Positions 42,334 through 52,177 of a stretch of 64,000 nucleotides of DNA are shown piece by piece; position 1 is the stretch's first letter, and every line of letters starts with the position of its first letter. The stretch comes from AB-137-C09 sp964458185 (lineage in GTDB: Bacteria > Pseudomonadota > Zetaproteobacteria > Mariprofundales > Mariprofundaceae). The translations under genes and the position numbers were made by a program. The stretch covers positions 72,451 to 136,450 of the forward strand of contig CAYWFG010000001.1 in NCBI GenBank assembly GCA_964458185.1, given 5' to 3'. Under the pieces are notes generated by a model. The model was not told where the DNA came from. It made no database searches and worked only from the letters and a program-made list of their open reading frames with translations.

Positions 42334-43776
42334 TTATTGCTTCGGTAACAACGACGGACATTGCATCAGCCATTCATCCACGGCATGTGCAGCACTGCGA
42401 CCCTCGTTAATAGCTCGAACCACCAAAGATTGTCCACTGCGCATATCACCTGCGGTAAAAACTTTATTCAATGACGTTTGATACGATGCAGTATCAGCTT
42501 TAACATTGCCACGACCATCATATGCCACGCCTAACTCATCGAGCATACCTTCATGCACAGGGTGTAAAAAACCCATAGCGAGCAATACCAAATCAGCTTT
42601 AATCTCAAACTCACTGTTTGCCACGGCATTCATGATCCAACGACCATCCTGTTGCTGCCACTGCACTTTTTCACAACGAATATGAGTAACTTTTTCGCCA
42701 TCGCCACATACTTCAAGGGTGTTGATGCCAAACATCCGTTCACAGCCCTCTTCTTGTGAGGTAGATGTGCGGAATTTATTGGGCCAATGGGGCCATGTAG
42801 TTAACGGGTCAGGGCTGTCATCAGGACGGGGTAAAATTTCAATTTGGGTAATTTTTTCCGCACCGTGACGATTGGATGTGCCAATACAATCAGAGCCTGT
42901 ATCGCCGCCGCCAATCACCACCACATGTTGACCTTCAGCCGATAGAAAAGGTTCATGATTAGCATCAAAGATGCGCTTAGTATTGTTGCGTAAAAAATCC
43001 ATTGCAGCATACACACCATGCATCCGTGCGCCTGCCACACTATCGTGCAACCAACGGGGGGCTTCTGCGCCACCTGTTAAGACCACGGCATCATAATCAT
43101 TCAATAAACGACGTGCAGGAAAGGCTTCTCTACCAATATGCGCATGGGTATGAAAATCCACACCTTCAGCGCGCATTTGTTCCAAACGGCGGTCTATCAT
43201 GTTTTTATCAAACTTAAAGTTAGGGATGCCATAACGCATCAAGCCACCCACTTTATCTTCTTTTTCAAACACGGCGACATCATGACCAGCGCGTGCAAGC
43301 TGCTGCGCACATGCCAAGCCAGCAGGGCCTGAACCGACAACGGCTACTTTCTTGCCCGTTTTATGGGGCGAGATTTGAGGGGTAATCCAGCCTTCTTGCC
43401 AACCACGTTCGGCAATCGCCAATTCAATGTTTTTGATTGAAATAGCATCACCAATTAAATTCACGGTGCAGGCTTCTTCGCAAGGCGCAGGGCAAATACG
43501 CCCCGTAAATTCAGGAAAGTTATTGGTCGCATGCAAGGCTTCTAAAGCTTCTTGCCAATGATCATGGTAAACCAAATCGTTCCAGTCAGGAATATTATTA
43601 TGAATAGGACAACCATTGTGACAAAAAGGAATGCCACAATCCATACAGCGTCCGCCCTGTGTTGCCATATCTTTAGGTAGCGTGGAGAATTCTTGGTAAT
43701 GCGTTAAACGATCTGCGACGGGGGCATAAGCGAGGTTCTCGCGTGAAAATTCTTTAAACCCTGTTGGCTTACCCAT
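42334..43776 (-). CDS. gltD: Glutamate synthase (NADPH) small subunit
   Basis: Feeds electrons from NADPH through FAD and Fe-S clusters to GltB. The 480-residue protein has N-terminal cluster Cys residues (CMDCGIPFCHNGCP and CPAPCEEACT), an FAD-binding GSGPAGLACAQ and an NADPH-binding VVIGGGDTGSDCIGT. Overlaps the gltB stop by eight bases, order gltB-gltD as usual. Confidence 0.97.
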   Translation of the reverse strand: MGKPTGFKEFSRENLAYAPVADRLTHYQEFSTLPKDMATQGGRCMDCGIPFCHNGCPIHNNIPDWNDLVYHDHWQEALEALHATNNFPEFTGRICPAPCEEACTVNLIGDAISIKNIELAIAERGWQEGWITPQISPHKTGKKVAVVGSGPAGLACAQQLARAGHDVAVFEKEDKVGGLMRYGIPNFKFDKNMIDRRLEQMRAEGVDFHTHAHIGREAFPARRLLNDYDAVVLTGGAEAPRWLHDSVAGARMHGVYAAMDFLRNNTKRIFDANHEPFLSAEGQHVVVIGGGDTGSDCIGTSNRHGAEKITQIEILPRPDDSPDPLTTWPHWPNKFRTSTSQEEGCERMFGINTLEVCGDGEKVTHIRCEKVQWQQQDGRWIMNAVANSEFEIKADLVLLAMGFLHPVHEGMLDELGVAYDGRGNVKADTASYQTSLNKVFTAGDMRSGQSLVVRAINEGRSAAHAVDEWLMQCPSLLPKQ

Positions 43777-46700
43777 GTGTATGCCCCTTTGTATTCATTG
43801 TTGTTTTGCTTTGTTCAGCTTCCATGACTTGCAATGCACGACGATAATCAACAGGCATCACACGAACAAACTGTGATACATAGCTCTGCCAGTCATCCAA
43901 AATTCGTCGCCCCTTGGCGGAATTGGTGTAATGCACATGTTTTTCAATCAATAAACGTAAAATACGTTGATCACATTGGTTCAATGAATGACGAATATCA
44001 ACACGACCATGCGCCTCAAGATCGCTACCTTGATGATCCAGTGCTTCTAATATTTCGGATTCTGCCAAAACAGGTTGCAACTCAACCTGTGCCATATTGC
44101 AACAATCGCTAAAGGTGTTGGTTTCATCCAAGATATAAGCAATACCACCACTCATGCCTGCTGCAAAGTTGCGCCCTGTGCTACCAAGGACAACGACAGT
44201 GCCACCTGTCATGTATTCACAACCATGATCGCCAACACCTTCGACAACAGCAACTGCGCCAGAGTTGCGCACTGCAAAACGCTCGCCCGCGATACCATTA
44301 AAATAACATTCACCTGCCACCGCGCCAAACAAGACTGTGTTTCCCACAATAATATTTTCTTCCGCTTTTAAAGTTGATTTTTCAGGTGGGTAAATGGCAA
44401 TCCGCCCCCCTGATAATCCTTTGGCAACATAATCGTTGCCTTCACCTTGCACATCAAGGGTGACACCACGCGCCAGCCACGCGCCCAGTGATTGCCCTGC
44501 TGTGCCTTTGGCTTTGATTACAATGGTGTCTTCTGGCAAGCCTTCAAGACCATAACGCGCCGCAATTTTACCCGACAACATAGTACCAAAACTGCGATCC
44601 ACATTGCAAATATCTGTTTCAATCATCACAGGGGTAGCAGATTCCAGTGCCTCTTTTGCTTTGGCAATCAAGGTGTTATCTTTCAATACATTCAAACCAT
44701 GATCTTGTTGTTCACAATGGTATATTGCGCCGTCTCCTGCATCATTACGATGAAATACCGAAGAAAAATCCAGCCCTTGCGACTTCCAATGGGCAATCGC
44801 ACGGTTGGTGTCGAGCATATCAGCATGACCAATCATGGCATCAAAGGTTTTAAAGCCTAATTGTGCCATCCATTCGCGTACTTCTTGTGCCAAAAAGGTA
44901 AAAAAGTTCACTACATCTTCGGGCGTACCTGTAAAGTTTTTGCGCAGTTCAGGGTCTTGCGTGGCAACGCCCACAGGGCAGGTATTGAGATGACACTTAC
45001 GCATCATAATGCAACCTTCCGCAACCAAGGCAATGGTACCAAAGGCTACTTCATCCGCACCCAGCAATGCAGCAATCACCACATCGCGTCCTGTTCGCAT
45101 TTGACCGTCGGCCTGCAAAATTGTGCGACCACGCAAACGATTGAGTACCAAGGTTTGTTGCGTTTCGGCAAGCCCAAGTTCCCACGCACTGCCTGCATGT
45201 TTAATCGACGTTAGCGGCGAAGCCCCTGTGCCACCATCGTGACCTGAGATAACCACATGATCAGCATGCGCTTTGACTACGCCTGCGGCAATCGTGCCAA
45301 CACCAACTTCAGAGACCAATTTAACGCTGATATCTGCCGCTGTATTGGTGTTTTTCAAATCAAAAATCAACTGCGCCAAGTCTTCGATAGAATAAATATC
45401 ATGATGGGGTGGCGGGGAGATCAAGCCGACACCGGGCGTGGAATGGCGCACGCGACCAATACGTTGATCAACCTTATGCCCCGGTAGTTGCCCGCCTTCA
45501 CCGGGTTTTGCTCCCTGTGCCATTTTAATCTGAATTTGATCGGCATTGGCAAGGTATTCAATTGTTACACCAAAACGCCCTGAAGCAACCTGTTTGATTG
45601 CCGAACGCATCGAGTCGCCATTTTTCATGGGGGTGAAACGCTCACGCTCTTCACCACCTTCCCCCGTGTTGGACTTACCGCCTAAACGGTTCATGGCAAT
45701 CGCCAAAGTGCTGTGTGCCTCGTGCGAGATTGAGCCAAAACTCATCGCGCCTGTGACAAACCGCTTGACGATCTCTGATACAGGTTCAACCTCATCCAGT
45801 GGAATAGATGCGGTAGATTTAAAAGAAAACAAGCCGCGCAAGGTCATTAAGCGTCCTGCTTGTTGATCAATGCTGGTGGAGTATTTTTTGTAAAGTTCGT
45901 AATTATTGGTGCGCACACTGTGCTGTAAGTTAGCGATAGATTCAGGGGTCAGTGTATGTTGCTCGCCGCGAATACGCCATGCGTATTCACCCCCTGCATC
46001 CAAGTGATTATGATGGATGTTGGCAGCAACAAATACTTGCCGATGCAAAGCCACCGTTTCTTTGGCAACTTCAGCAAGTCCAATACCTTCAATCTGTGTC
46101 GGCGTGCCTGTAAAATAATCTTCTACAAAAGCTGTGGTCAGCCCCAACGCCTGAAACACTTGCGCACCACAGTACGATTGGTAGGTAGAAATGCCCATTT
46201 TAGACATCACTTTGAACAAACCTTTGCCGACGGCTTTGATGTAACGGGTTTTGATGGCATTAAAATTAATATCGCTAGGTAAATCACCGCGTGTTTGCAT
46301 ATCAAACAGGGTTTCAAAAGCAAGGTAAGGGTTGATCGCTTCCGCACCATAACCTGCCAAGGTCGCAAAATGATGTACTTCACGCGCTTGCCCTGTTTCA
46401 ACAACCAAGCCTGTTTCAGTGCGTTGCCCTTGGCGTATTAAATACTGATGTACCGCACTCGTTGCCAGCAATATCGGAATGGCAATATGGTCTTCATCCA
46501 TATCACGATCAGAAATAACGATAATATTGTAAGCATCATTCACTGCTTTTGATGCAGCAGCACACAAAGCATCCAATGCTTTTTTCATTCCTGATGCTGC
46601 TAAATCAGCAGGGTAACAGCATGACAAACGTTTGCTGCGAAACTCACCTTTGGTCACACCATCAATATGCAAGATTTTTTGCATATCGGTATTGCTTAAA

Positions 46701-47902
46701 ATAGGTTGTTCAGCTTCCAGTCGAAGGTGGGTGTCTACGCCATGCCCCAACAAATTCGGGCGAGGACCAATGATAGTTGTTAAGCTCATCACCATTTCTT
46801 CACGAATCGGATCAATCGGTGGGTTGGTGACTTGAGCAAACAACTGACGGAAATAATTAAATAAGGGCTTGGAACGATTCGACAGCACGGCTAAGGGCGA
46901 ATCATTGCCCATTGAGCCTGTGCCTTCTTGCCCTGATGTTGCCATCGGTGTTAATAAAAATTTCACATCTTCTTGGCTGTAACCAAACGCTTGCTGACGC
47001 TGCAATAGCGTCTCGTGATTTGGTGCCATCGGCTCGACTTCCATCGGCAATGTATTCAGATGAATTTGAGTGTTCGCAAGAATTTTTTGGTAATCACGGG
47101 CGTTGGCTAAATCATGTTTCAACTCATCGCCATTGATAATGCGACCCTGTTCCAAATCAATCAAAAACATGCGCCCTGGTTGCAAACGCCATTTGCGCAC
47201 AATATCTTCTTCAGGAATATCTAACACGCCCATTTCAGAAGCCATCACCACTAGACCATCGCGTGTTTCTAAATAACGCGCAGGACGCAAACCGTTGCGA
47301 TCTAGCGTTGCACCAATCTGCCTGCCATCGGTGAATGCCACCGCCGCAGGGCCGTCCCAAGGTTCCATCACTGCCGCATGGTATTCATAAAAGGCACGCC
47401 GTTTGGCTTCCATTTGTTTATTGCCAGCCCATGCTTCAGGAATCATCAGCATNNNNNNNNNNNNNNNNNNNNNNNNNNNNNNNNNNNNNNNNNNNNNNNN
47501 NNNNNNNNNNNNNNNNNNNNNNNNNNNNNNNNNNNNNNNNNNNNNNNNNNNNGGCAAAAAACACATGCCTACAGCATACTTCCCTGCTTCGGGTAGGTTG
47601 ATTTCTTGTTCTAAAGCAACCGCTTGAAAAAACGCATCGGGCATTTGAATCAAAACACCCGCACCATCGCCTTCACGCGGATCAGCACCTGCGGCACCAC
47701 GATGGGTCAGTCGCCGTAAAATCTCCAAACCTTTTTGCAAGATAACATGGCTTTTTTGATTGTTGATGTTGGCGATAAAGCCCACGCCACACGCATCATG
47801 CTCATGACGCGGGTCGTAAAGCCCCTGTTTGTTTGGCGCACCATTTTTTTGGTGAACGCGCTTTGAATCAGGCGTGGATGTTGAACGCATGAAAAACCCC
47901 AT
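43769..47902 (-). CDS. gltB: Glutamate synthase large subunit (interrupted by assembly gap)
   Basis: Transfers the amide of glutamine to 2-oxoglutarate. Class II amidotransferase nucleophile Cys follows a short propeptide (HDACGVGFIA), the central FMN/synthase domain contains the cluster motif CHLNTCPVG, and the C-terminal glucan-like GXGXG domain is complete. Start ATG 47902 or 47890; a longer frame to 48016 adds non-homologous residues. The 100-N gap (47453-47552) falls in the amidotransferase domain, between YAVGMCFL and MLMIPEAW. Known homologues have roughly 200 residues there, while the placeholder allows 34, so about 150-180 residues, with the HQRFSTNT-type segment, are missing from the assembly. 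The gene itself is probably intact. Confidence 0.93.
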   Translation of the reverse strand: MGFFMRSTSTPDSKRVHQKNGAPNKQGLYDPRHEHDACGVGFIANINNQKSHVILQKGLEILRRLTHRGAAGADPREGDGAGVLIQMPDAFFQAVALEQEINLPEAGKYAVGMCFLXXXXXXXXXXXXXXXXXXXXXXXXXXXXXXXXXXMLMIPEAWAGNKQMEAKRRAFYEYHAAVMEPWDGPAAVAFTDGRQIGATLDRNGLRPARYLETRDGLVVMASEMGVLDIPEEDIVRKWRLQPGRMFLIDLEQGRIINGDELKHDLANARDYQKILANTQIHLNTLPMEVEPMAPNHETLLQRQQAFGYSQEDVKFLLTPMATSGQEGTGSMGNDSPLAVLSNRSKPLFNYFRQLFAQVTNPPIDPIREEMVMSLTTIIGPRPNLLGHGVDTHLRLEAEQPILSNTDMQKILHIDGVTKGEFRSKRLSCCYPADLAASGMKKALDALCAAASKAVNDAYNIIVISDRDMDEDHIAIPILLATSAVHQYLIRQGQRTETGLVVETGQAREVHHFATLAGYGAEAINPYLAFETLFDMQTRGDLPSDINFNAIKTRYIKAVGKGLFKVMSKMGISTYQSYCGAQVFQALGLTTAFVEDYFTGTPTQIEGIGLAEVAKETVALHRQVFVAANIHHNHLDAGGEYAWRIRGEQHTLTPESIANLQHSVRTNNYELYKKYSTSIDQQAGRLMTLRGLFSFKSTASIPLDEVEPVSEIVKRFVTGAMSFGSISHEAHSTLAIAMNRLGGKSNTGEGGEERERFTPMKNGDSMRSAIKQVASGRFGVTIEYLANADQIQIKMAQGAKPGEGGQLPGHKVDQRIGRVRHSTPGVGLISPPPHHDIYSIEDLAQLIFDLKNTNTAADISVKLVSEVGVGTIAAGVVKAHADHVVISGHDGGTGASPLTSIKHAGSAWELGLAETQQTLVLNRLRGRTILQADGQMRTGRDVVIAALLGADEVAFGTIALVAEGCIMMRKCHLNTCPVGVATQDPELRKNFTGTPEDVVNFFTFLAQEVREWMAQLGFKTFDAMIGHADMLDTNRAIAHWKSQGLDFSSVFHRNDAGDGAIYHCEQQDHGLNVLKDNTLIAKAKEALESATPVMIETDICNVDRSFGTMLSGKIAARYGLEGLPEDTIVIKAKGTAGQSLGAWLARGVTLDVQGEGNDYVAKGLSGGRIAIYPPEKSTLKAEENIIVGNTVLFGAVAGECYFNGIAGERFAVRNSGAVAVVEGVGDHGCEYMTGGTVVVLGSTGRNFAAGMSGGIAYILDETNTFSDCCNMAQVELQPVLAESEILEALDHQGSDLEAHGRVDIRHSLNQCDQRILRLLIEKHVHYTNSAKGRRILDDWQSYVSQFVRVMPVDYRRALQVMEAEQSKTTMNTKGHTHG
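47453..47552. other. Assembly gap (100 N) inside gltB, undersized
   Basis: Exactly 100 N. Unlike the first gap the flanks share no repeat, so real sequence is missing. The frame stays open across it by coincidence of phase. Confidence 0.95.
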
Positions 47903-48072
47903 GATTGTGAATGCAGTACAGTCATGAAACAGACCGTGCAAGGATATTAAAAAGTTGCGCAGGCTAGCAGAGCATCCAAGCAATGTCATCGCTGATGTGT
48001 TATTGCATGAATCCACACAAGCAATATGTTGATTTTATAAAAAACACCGCTTATATTTCAGACTTTGATTAT

Positions 48073-48105
48073 TTCACATGATAAATGATAAATTCACCAT
48101 GTGAA
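48073..48105. promoter_or_regulatory. Inverted repeat in the gltB-pepA divergent region
   Basis: TTCACATG (48073-48080) and CATGTGAA (48098-48105), 17 bases apart; the right half also forms TTCAC-cat-GTGAA at 48093-48105. It ends 14 bases before the pepA ATG, so it could be an operator. No regulator is identified. Confidence 0.35.
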
Positions 48106-48119
48106 AAAAGGATGATGTT

Positions 48120-49664
48120 ATGATTGATATTGTATTGCAAGCAGGAACCATGGCTAAACGCCGTGAAGATGCTGTTGTTTTACCCCTCTTTGCAGGACGA
48201 AAACTAAGCGCTGTTACTGATGGTATGCCTGATGAAAGCAAAGAGTTTTTAAAAAACTTTATCCGACGGTTTGATGCCTCAGGGAAGTTTGGTGAAATCA
48301 CCATATTGTATGCCGTACCGGGGCTTCATGCCTACCGTCTTATTTTAGTAGGCGTTGGTGAAGAACGTTCGGTTACGCTTGATAAACTGCGGCGTTTATC
48401 TGCCAAGGTAACACGCAAGCTAGATACCACTGGCGCACGCACAGCTGCATTTTATTTATCTGATATTGATCAAAAAAATCACACCGTAGAATCAATGATT
48501 CAAGCCATTACCGAAGGCGTTGATCTTGGTTTGTACAGCTTTAAAAACTACAAAAGCAAAGCCAAAGAAAATGCACACCCTTTACACAGTGTGCGCATGA
48601 CCGTGGTATCTCGACCGCGCAAAGAATACGGCTTGTGGCAGCAAGCGATCTTGCGTGGACGTATGATTGCAGCGGGTGTTAACTTCGCTCGTGATCTTGG
48701 CAACGAACCAGGCAATACATGCACACCAGAGTTTCTCGCTACACAGGCGATTAGCCTACAAGATGAACTTGTGCAGGTTGAAGTGATGGACAAAGCGGCG
48801 ATTGAAGCGGCTGGTTTTCGTGCGCTGTTGGCAGTGAATCAAGGCTCTGCCAAAGAACCTCGTTTTATTGTATTACGCTATCAAGGCGGAAATGCTGATG
48901 AAGCACCCATTGCCTTGGTGGGCAAGGGCTTAACCTTTGATGCTGGTGGCATCAGTATTAAGCCACCGCAACAAATGGATGAAATGAAATACGACATGTG
49001 TGGTGCTGCGACAGTCTTGGGAGTTTTCAAAGCTGCCCGTGCCATGAAGCTAAAAACAAATTTACTTGGCGTGATTCCGTCAACAGAAAATCTCCTTGGT
49101 GCAGCAGCTTTTAAACCGGGCGATATTATCACCGCATACAATGGCACAACCATTGAAGTGCTGAATACCGATGCCGAAGGGCGTTTGATTTTAGCCGATG
49201 CTCTTGCCTATGCAGCAGAGCAAAAACCTTCTGAAATCATTGACTTTGCAACATTAACAGGGGCATGTGTGATCGCACTTGGCTCACAAGCTAGTGCTGT
49301 ATTGGGCAATCATCAACCCATCATCAACCGTTTACTCAAAGCAGGTGAACGCACCCATGACCGCGTTTGGCCATTGCCCATGTATAAAGAATACCAACAA
49401 CAAATTGATAGCCACATTGCCGACATCCGTAATATCGGTGGGCGAGAGGCGGGTACGATTACCGCAGCTTGTTTTTTATCTCGCTTTGTCGATAACTGCC
49501 ATTGGGCGCATATTGATATTGCAGGCACAGCATGGAACATGAAAGGAAGTGAACTCGCCGTGAAAGGTGGCACAGGTGCAGGTGTGCGGCTTACCTTGGA
49601 TTATCTCATGCATCGTTTTGACAATGACATTGCCGTGGATGAATCAGAACCGCTGGATGAATAA
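48120..49664 (+). CDS. pepA: Cytosol (leucyl) aminopeptidase, family M17
   Basis: Removes N-terminal residues from peptides; hexameric dizinc enzyme. The 514-residue protein ends its N-terminal domain near 180. The catalytic domain has the metal and active-site residues in GKGLTFDAGGISIKP, MKYDMCGAATVLG, and the M17 signature NTDAEGRLILADAL. In some bacteria PepA also binds DNA in site-specific recombination and carAB control. AAAGGATG lies upstream of ATG 48120. Confidence 0.97.
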   Translation: MIDIVLQAGTMAKRREDAVVLPLFAGRKLSAVTDGMPDESKEFLKNFIRRFDASGKFGEITILYAVPGLHAYRLILVGVGEERSVTLDKLRRLSAKVTRKLDTTGARTAAFYLSDIDQKNHTVESMIQAITEGVDLGLYSFKNYKSKAKENAHPLHSVRMTVVSRPRKEYGLWQQAILRGRMIAAGVNFARDLGNEPGNTCTPEFLATQAISLQDELVQVEVMDKAAIEAAGFRALLAVNQGSAKEPRFIVLRYQGGNADEAPIALVGKGLTFDAGGISIKPPQQMDEMKYDMCGAATVLGVFKAARAMKLKTNLLGVIPSTENLLGAAAFKPGDIITAYNGTTIEVLNTDAEGRLILADALAYAAEQKPSEIIDFATLTGACVIALGSQASAVLGNHQPIINRLLKAGERTHDRVWPLPMYKEYQQQIDSHIADIRNIGGREAGTITAACFLSRFVDNCHWAHIDIAGTAWNMKGSELAVKGGTGAGVRLTLDYLMHRFDNDIAVDESEPLDE

Positions 49665-50415
49665 TAGCTTTGATAAGGGCATGCTTATGGGCATGCCCTT
49701 GTTTTTGCTTTTAACGGTTCCCATCTACCACTACAACACCCCTTTGTTTCTTTGGATCAATGGTTGGAATGCCACATTATTGGATATTCCTTTGGGTATA
49801 ATCAGTGGTTTGGGTGATGGTTTGGTGATTGCCTTGATTGTTGCCGTGGTTGCATTGTACCGAGTGCGTTTGGGGCTGGCTGCTTTGATGGCTTTTCTTG
49901 TTTCAGGTCTTGCGGCTCAATTATTAAAACGTGTTTTTGATCTGCCTCGTCCGCCTGCTGTATTTGAGCATGTGCATCTACTGGGGCATGCATTGCAAAG
50001 CCATAGCTTCCCCTCGGGGCATGCCACATCGTGTGGCGTGATGCTGTTGCTTGCTGTATTATTGTGGTCGTTCAATCATTGGCGGGCATGGTTGTTTGCT
50101 ACGCCTTTTGCGCTAGCAGCAATTGGGCGTATCTATGGCGGTGTTCATTTCCCTGTTGATGTATGGGTTGGTTTATGGATTGGCGTGTTAAGCATGTGGG
50201 GCTGTTGGCTTTGGTCTGCTAGCTGGCGTGTAAGCAAGTGGCACACTTCGCCATGGTTGCCTCGCCTATTGGGCGTCATTGTCTTGATTGAAGCTGGTGT
50301 ATTGGGCTTAGGTTATCACATGCAACCGATCACAGCCCAGCCTTTAGCAGGCATCTTGCCACCCGTGGCTTTGTTGTTACTTTGGCAGTATTGGAAGAGA
50401 ACGATAGTATCCTAA
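49657..50415 (+). CDS. PAP2-family membrane phosphatase
   Basis: A 252-residue protein with six or more membrane helices. All three PAP2 motifs are intact: KRVFDLPRPPA, FPSGHATS and GRIYGGVHFPVD. Probably an undecaprenyl-diphosphate or phosphatidate-type phosphatase with the active site facing the periplasm. ATG 49657 overlaps the pepA stop by eight bases; ATG 49681 with AAGGG nearby is an equal candidate. Third PAP2 protein of the window, not close to the two in the polysaccharide set. Confidence 0.85.
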   Translation: MNNSFDKGMLMGMPLFLLLTVPIYHYNTPLFLWINGWNATLLDIPLGIISGLGDGLVIALIVAVVALYRVRLGLAALMAFLVSGLAAQLLKRVFDLPRPPAVFEHVHLLGHALQSHSFPSGHATSCGVMLLLAVLLWSFNHWRAWLFATPFALAAIGRIYGGVHFPVDVWVGLWIGVLSMWGCWLWSASWRVSKWHTSPWLPRLLGVIVLIEAGVLGLGYHMQPITAQPLAGILPPVALLLLWQYWKRTIVS

Positions 50416-50731
50416 CTGTAGTACTTTCAGGGCTAGTAACTCTCCTATGGAAGTGGCAAGAAAGGCTTACGTCACGTTTTTCTTGTGCACTGTAATATAC
50501 AAGCCCATGCCCGCAAATAGCATGCTCGTAACTCAAAGCAAAGAAGATTATGATAGGCAACCACATGGCTGCAACTTTACCAATAGTGGTGGTTGAGGTT
50601 AATATCATCACAGGAGTTAAGATGAAATCAATATTTGAAATTGCACTTATGACTTGAATTCAGGATTCAACAATTACGCATCAAAGAAAAAAAAGCATGA
50701 CATATTGTTGTTATACCACAGGATTGATGCC
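50416..50731. other. Intergenic region before glgA
   Basis: About 315 bases without a convincing gene. It contains a possible 11-codon leader frame from ATG 50621 with CAGGAG upstream (ending TGA), and a 29-codon frame in the middle without a ribosome site. Neither resembles anything known. A glgA promoter is expected here; no single match stands out. Confidence 0.4.
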
Positions 50732-52177
50732 ATGAATATTATTTTTATTGCTTCTGAGGCAGCACCGCTGGCTAAAACTGGTGGACTTGCTGATGTTGTT
50801 GGCGCGCTTCCTCGTGCATTGCAAGCGATGGGTCATGATGTTACCGTGATTCTTCCTTATTACCGTCGTATTATTGATGCAACAGGCATACTAATTACGC
50901 CAATGGGCATCCATGTTGATATGTGGATTGATGGCAGCACGCGCATTGCACCACTTCACCGTTGTGAGGTGAATGATGTATCATTTGTTTTGATAGAACA
51001 GGATGATTTGTTTGATCGTGAAGGGCTGTATGGGTCTTCTGGTGGTGCTTATGCAGATAATCCATTGCAGTTTACTTTTTTTGACCGTGTTGCATTAGAG
51101 GCAGCAGCCCATGTGTATGATGATGTTGATATTATTCATTGTCACGATTGGCAAACAGGATTGATTCCCCTGATGCTCAAAGAGCAGTATCAGCACCGTC
51201 CTCAAATTGCTAATGCACAGACGGTGTTTACGATTCACAATTTGGCGTACCAAGGTGTGTTTGCTGCCGAATGGCTAGCGAGACTTGGCTTACCCACACA
51301 ATGGTTTGACCCGCAAGGCTATGAGTTTCACGGGCAGCTTAATTGCATGAAAGCAGGCATTCTTGCTGCTGATGAAATCACTACTGTTAGTCCTAGCTAT
51401 GCACAAGAAATTCTCACACCAGCTTATGGTTGCCAACTGGATGGCTTTTTGCATGGTTTTTCACACAAATTGCAAGGCATCGTCAATGGCTTGGATGTTC
51501 ATACCCACGATCCTGCTACCGACCCTCATATCCCACAACTTTTTACTCATGGTAAAATGGCAGGAAAAAAGGCATGCAAGGCGGCATTGCAACGCCATTG
51601 TGGCTTTTCTCAATCGGCAGACACCCCCTTATTGACGCTAATTTCTCGCCTTGCCGAACAAAAAGGCATTGATCTCATTGAAGCAAATTTAGCACAATGG
51701 GTTGAAGCAGGTTGGCAAGTTGCAATTCTTGGTTCAGGCGATGCATGGTTAGAAGCACGTTTGCATGCTGCCGCTGCTGCCTACCCTGATCAGATCTTTT
51801 TTCATTGTGGTTTCAGTGATGCCTTGGCAAGAAATATTTATGCAGGTGGCGATATGTTTTTAATGCCGTCCCGTTTTGAACCCTGTGGATTAGGGCAGTT
51901 GCTGGCGATGCGTTATGGCAATGTGCCGATTGTGCGTCAAACAGGTGGGCTGATTGATACCGTTGTTGACTATCAGCAACACAAAGGAAAGGGCAGTGGC
52001 ATTTCTTTTGCGGAGGCAACACCAGAGGCATTGCATGAGGCTGTATGCCATACAGTCACATTGTATCAGCAACCACGTATCTGGTCGCGTATTCGAGGCA
52101 ATGCGATTCGCCGTGACAGCACATGGGCCGCATCAGCGGAAGCCTACACCACATTGTACAGCCAATTGCGCAAATGA
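50732..52177 (+). CDS. glgA: Glycogen synthase (ADP-glucose type)
   Basis: Extends alpha-1,4-glucan from ADP-glucose. GT5 family, 481 residues. The N-terminal substrate loop KTGGLADVVGALP is present at 15-27, with FTIHNLAYQG and the C-terminal GT-B nucleotide site PSRFEPCGLGQLLAMRYG. ATG 50732 follows a CAGGA; an upstream open frame adds only non-homologous residues. Overlaps glk by four bases, so polymer synthesis and glucose phosphorylation are coupled. ADP-glucose would come from glgC at 61.4-62.7 kb. Confidence 0.97.
   Translation: MNIIFIASEAAPLAKTGGLADVVGALPRALQAMGHDVTVILPYYRRIIDATGILITPMGIHVDMWIDGSTRIAPLHRCEVNDVSFVLIEQDDLFDREGLYGSSGGAYADNPLQFTFFDRVALEAAAHVYDDVDIIHCHDWQTGLIPLMLKEQYQHRPQIANAQTVFTIHNLAYQGVFAAEWLARLGLPTQWFDPQGYEFHGQLNCMKAGILAADEITTVSPSYAQEILTPAYGCQLDGFLHGFSHKLQGIVNGLDVHTHDPATDPHIPQLFTHGKMAGKKACKAALQRHCGFSQSADTPLLTLISRLAEQKGIDLIEANLAQWVEAGWQVAILGSGDAWLEARLHAAAAAYPDQIFFHCGFSDALARNIYAGGDMFLMPSRFEPCGLGQLLAMRYGNVPIVRQTGGLIDTVVDYQQHKGKGSGISFAEATPEALHEAVCHTVTLYQQPRIWSRIRGNAIRRDSTWAASAEAYTTLYSQLRK

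Noticed and set aside
44075..45214. Several plus-strand open frames of about 100 codons inside gltB
   Set aside because: All are antisense to well-conserved GltB codons, rich in His/Cys/Thr as expected for reverse-frame translation of this gene.
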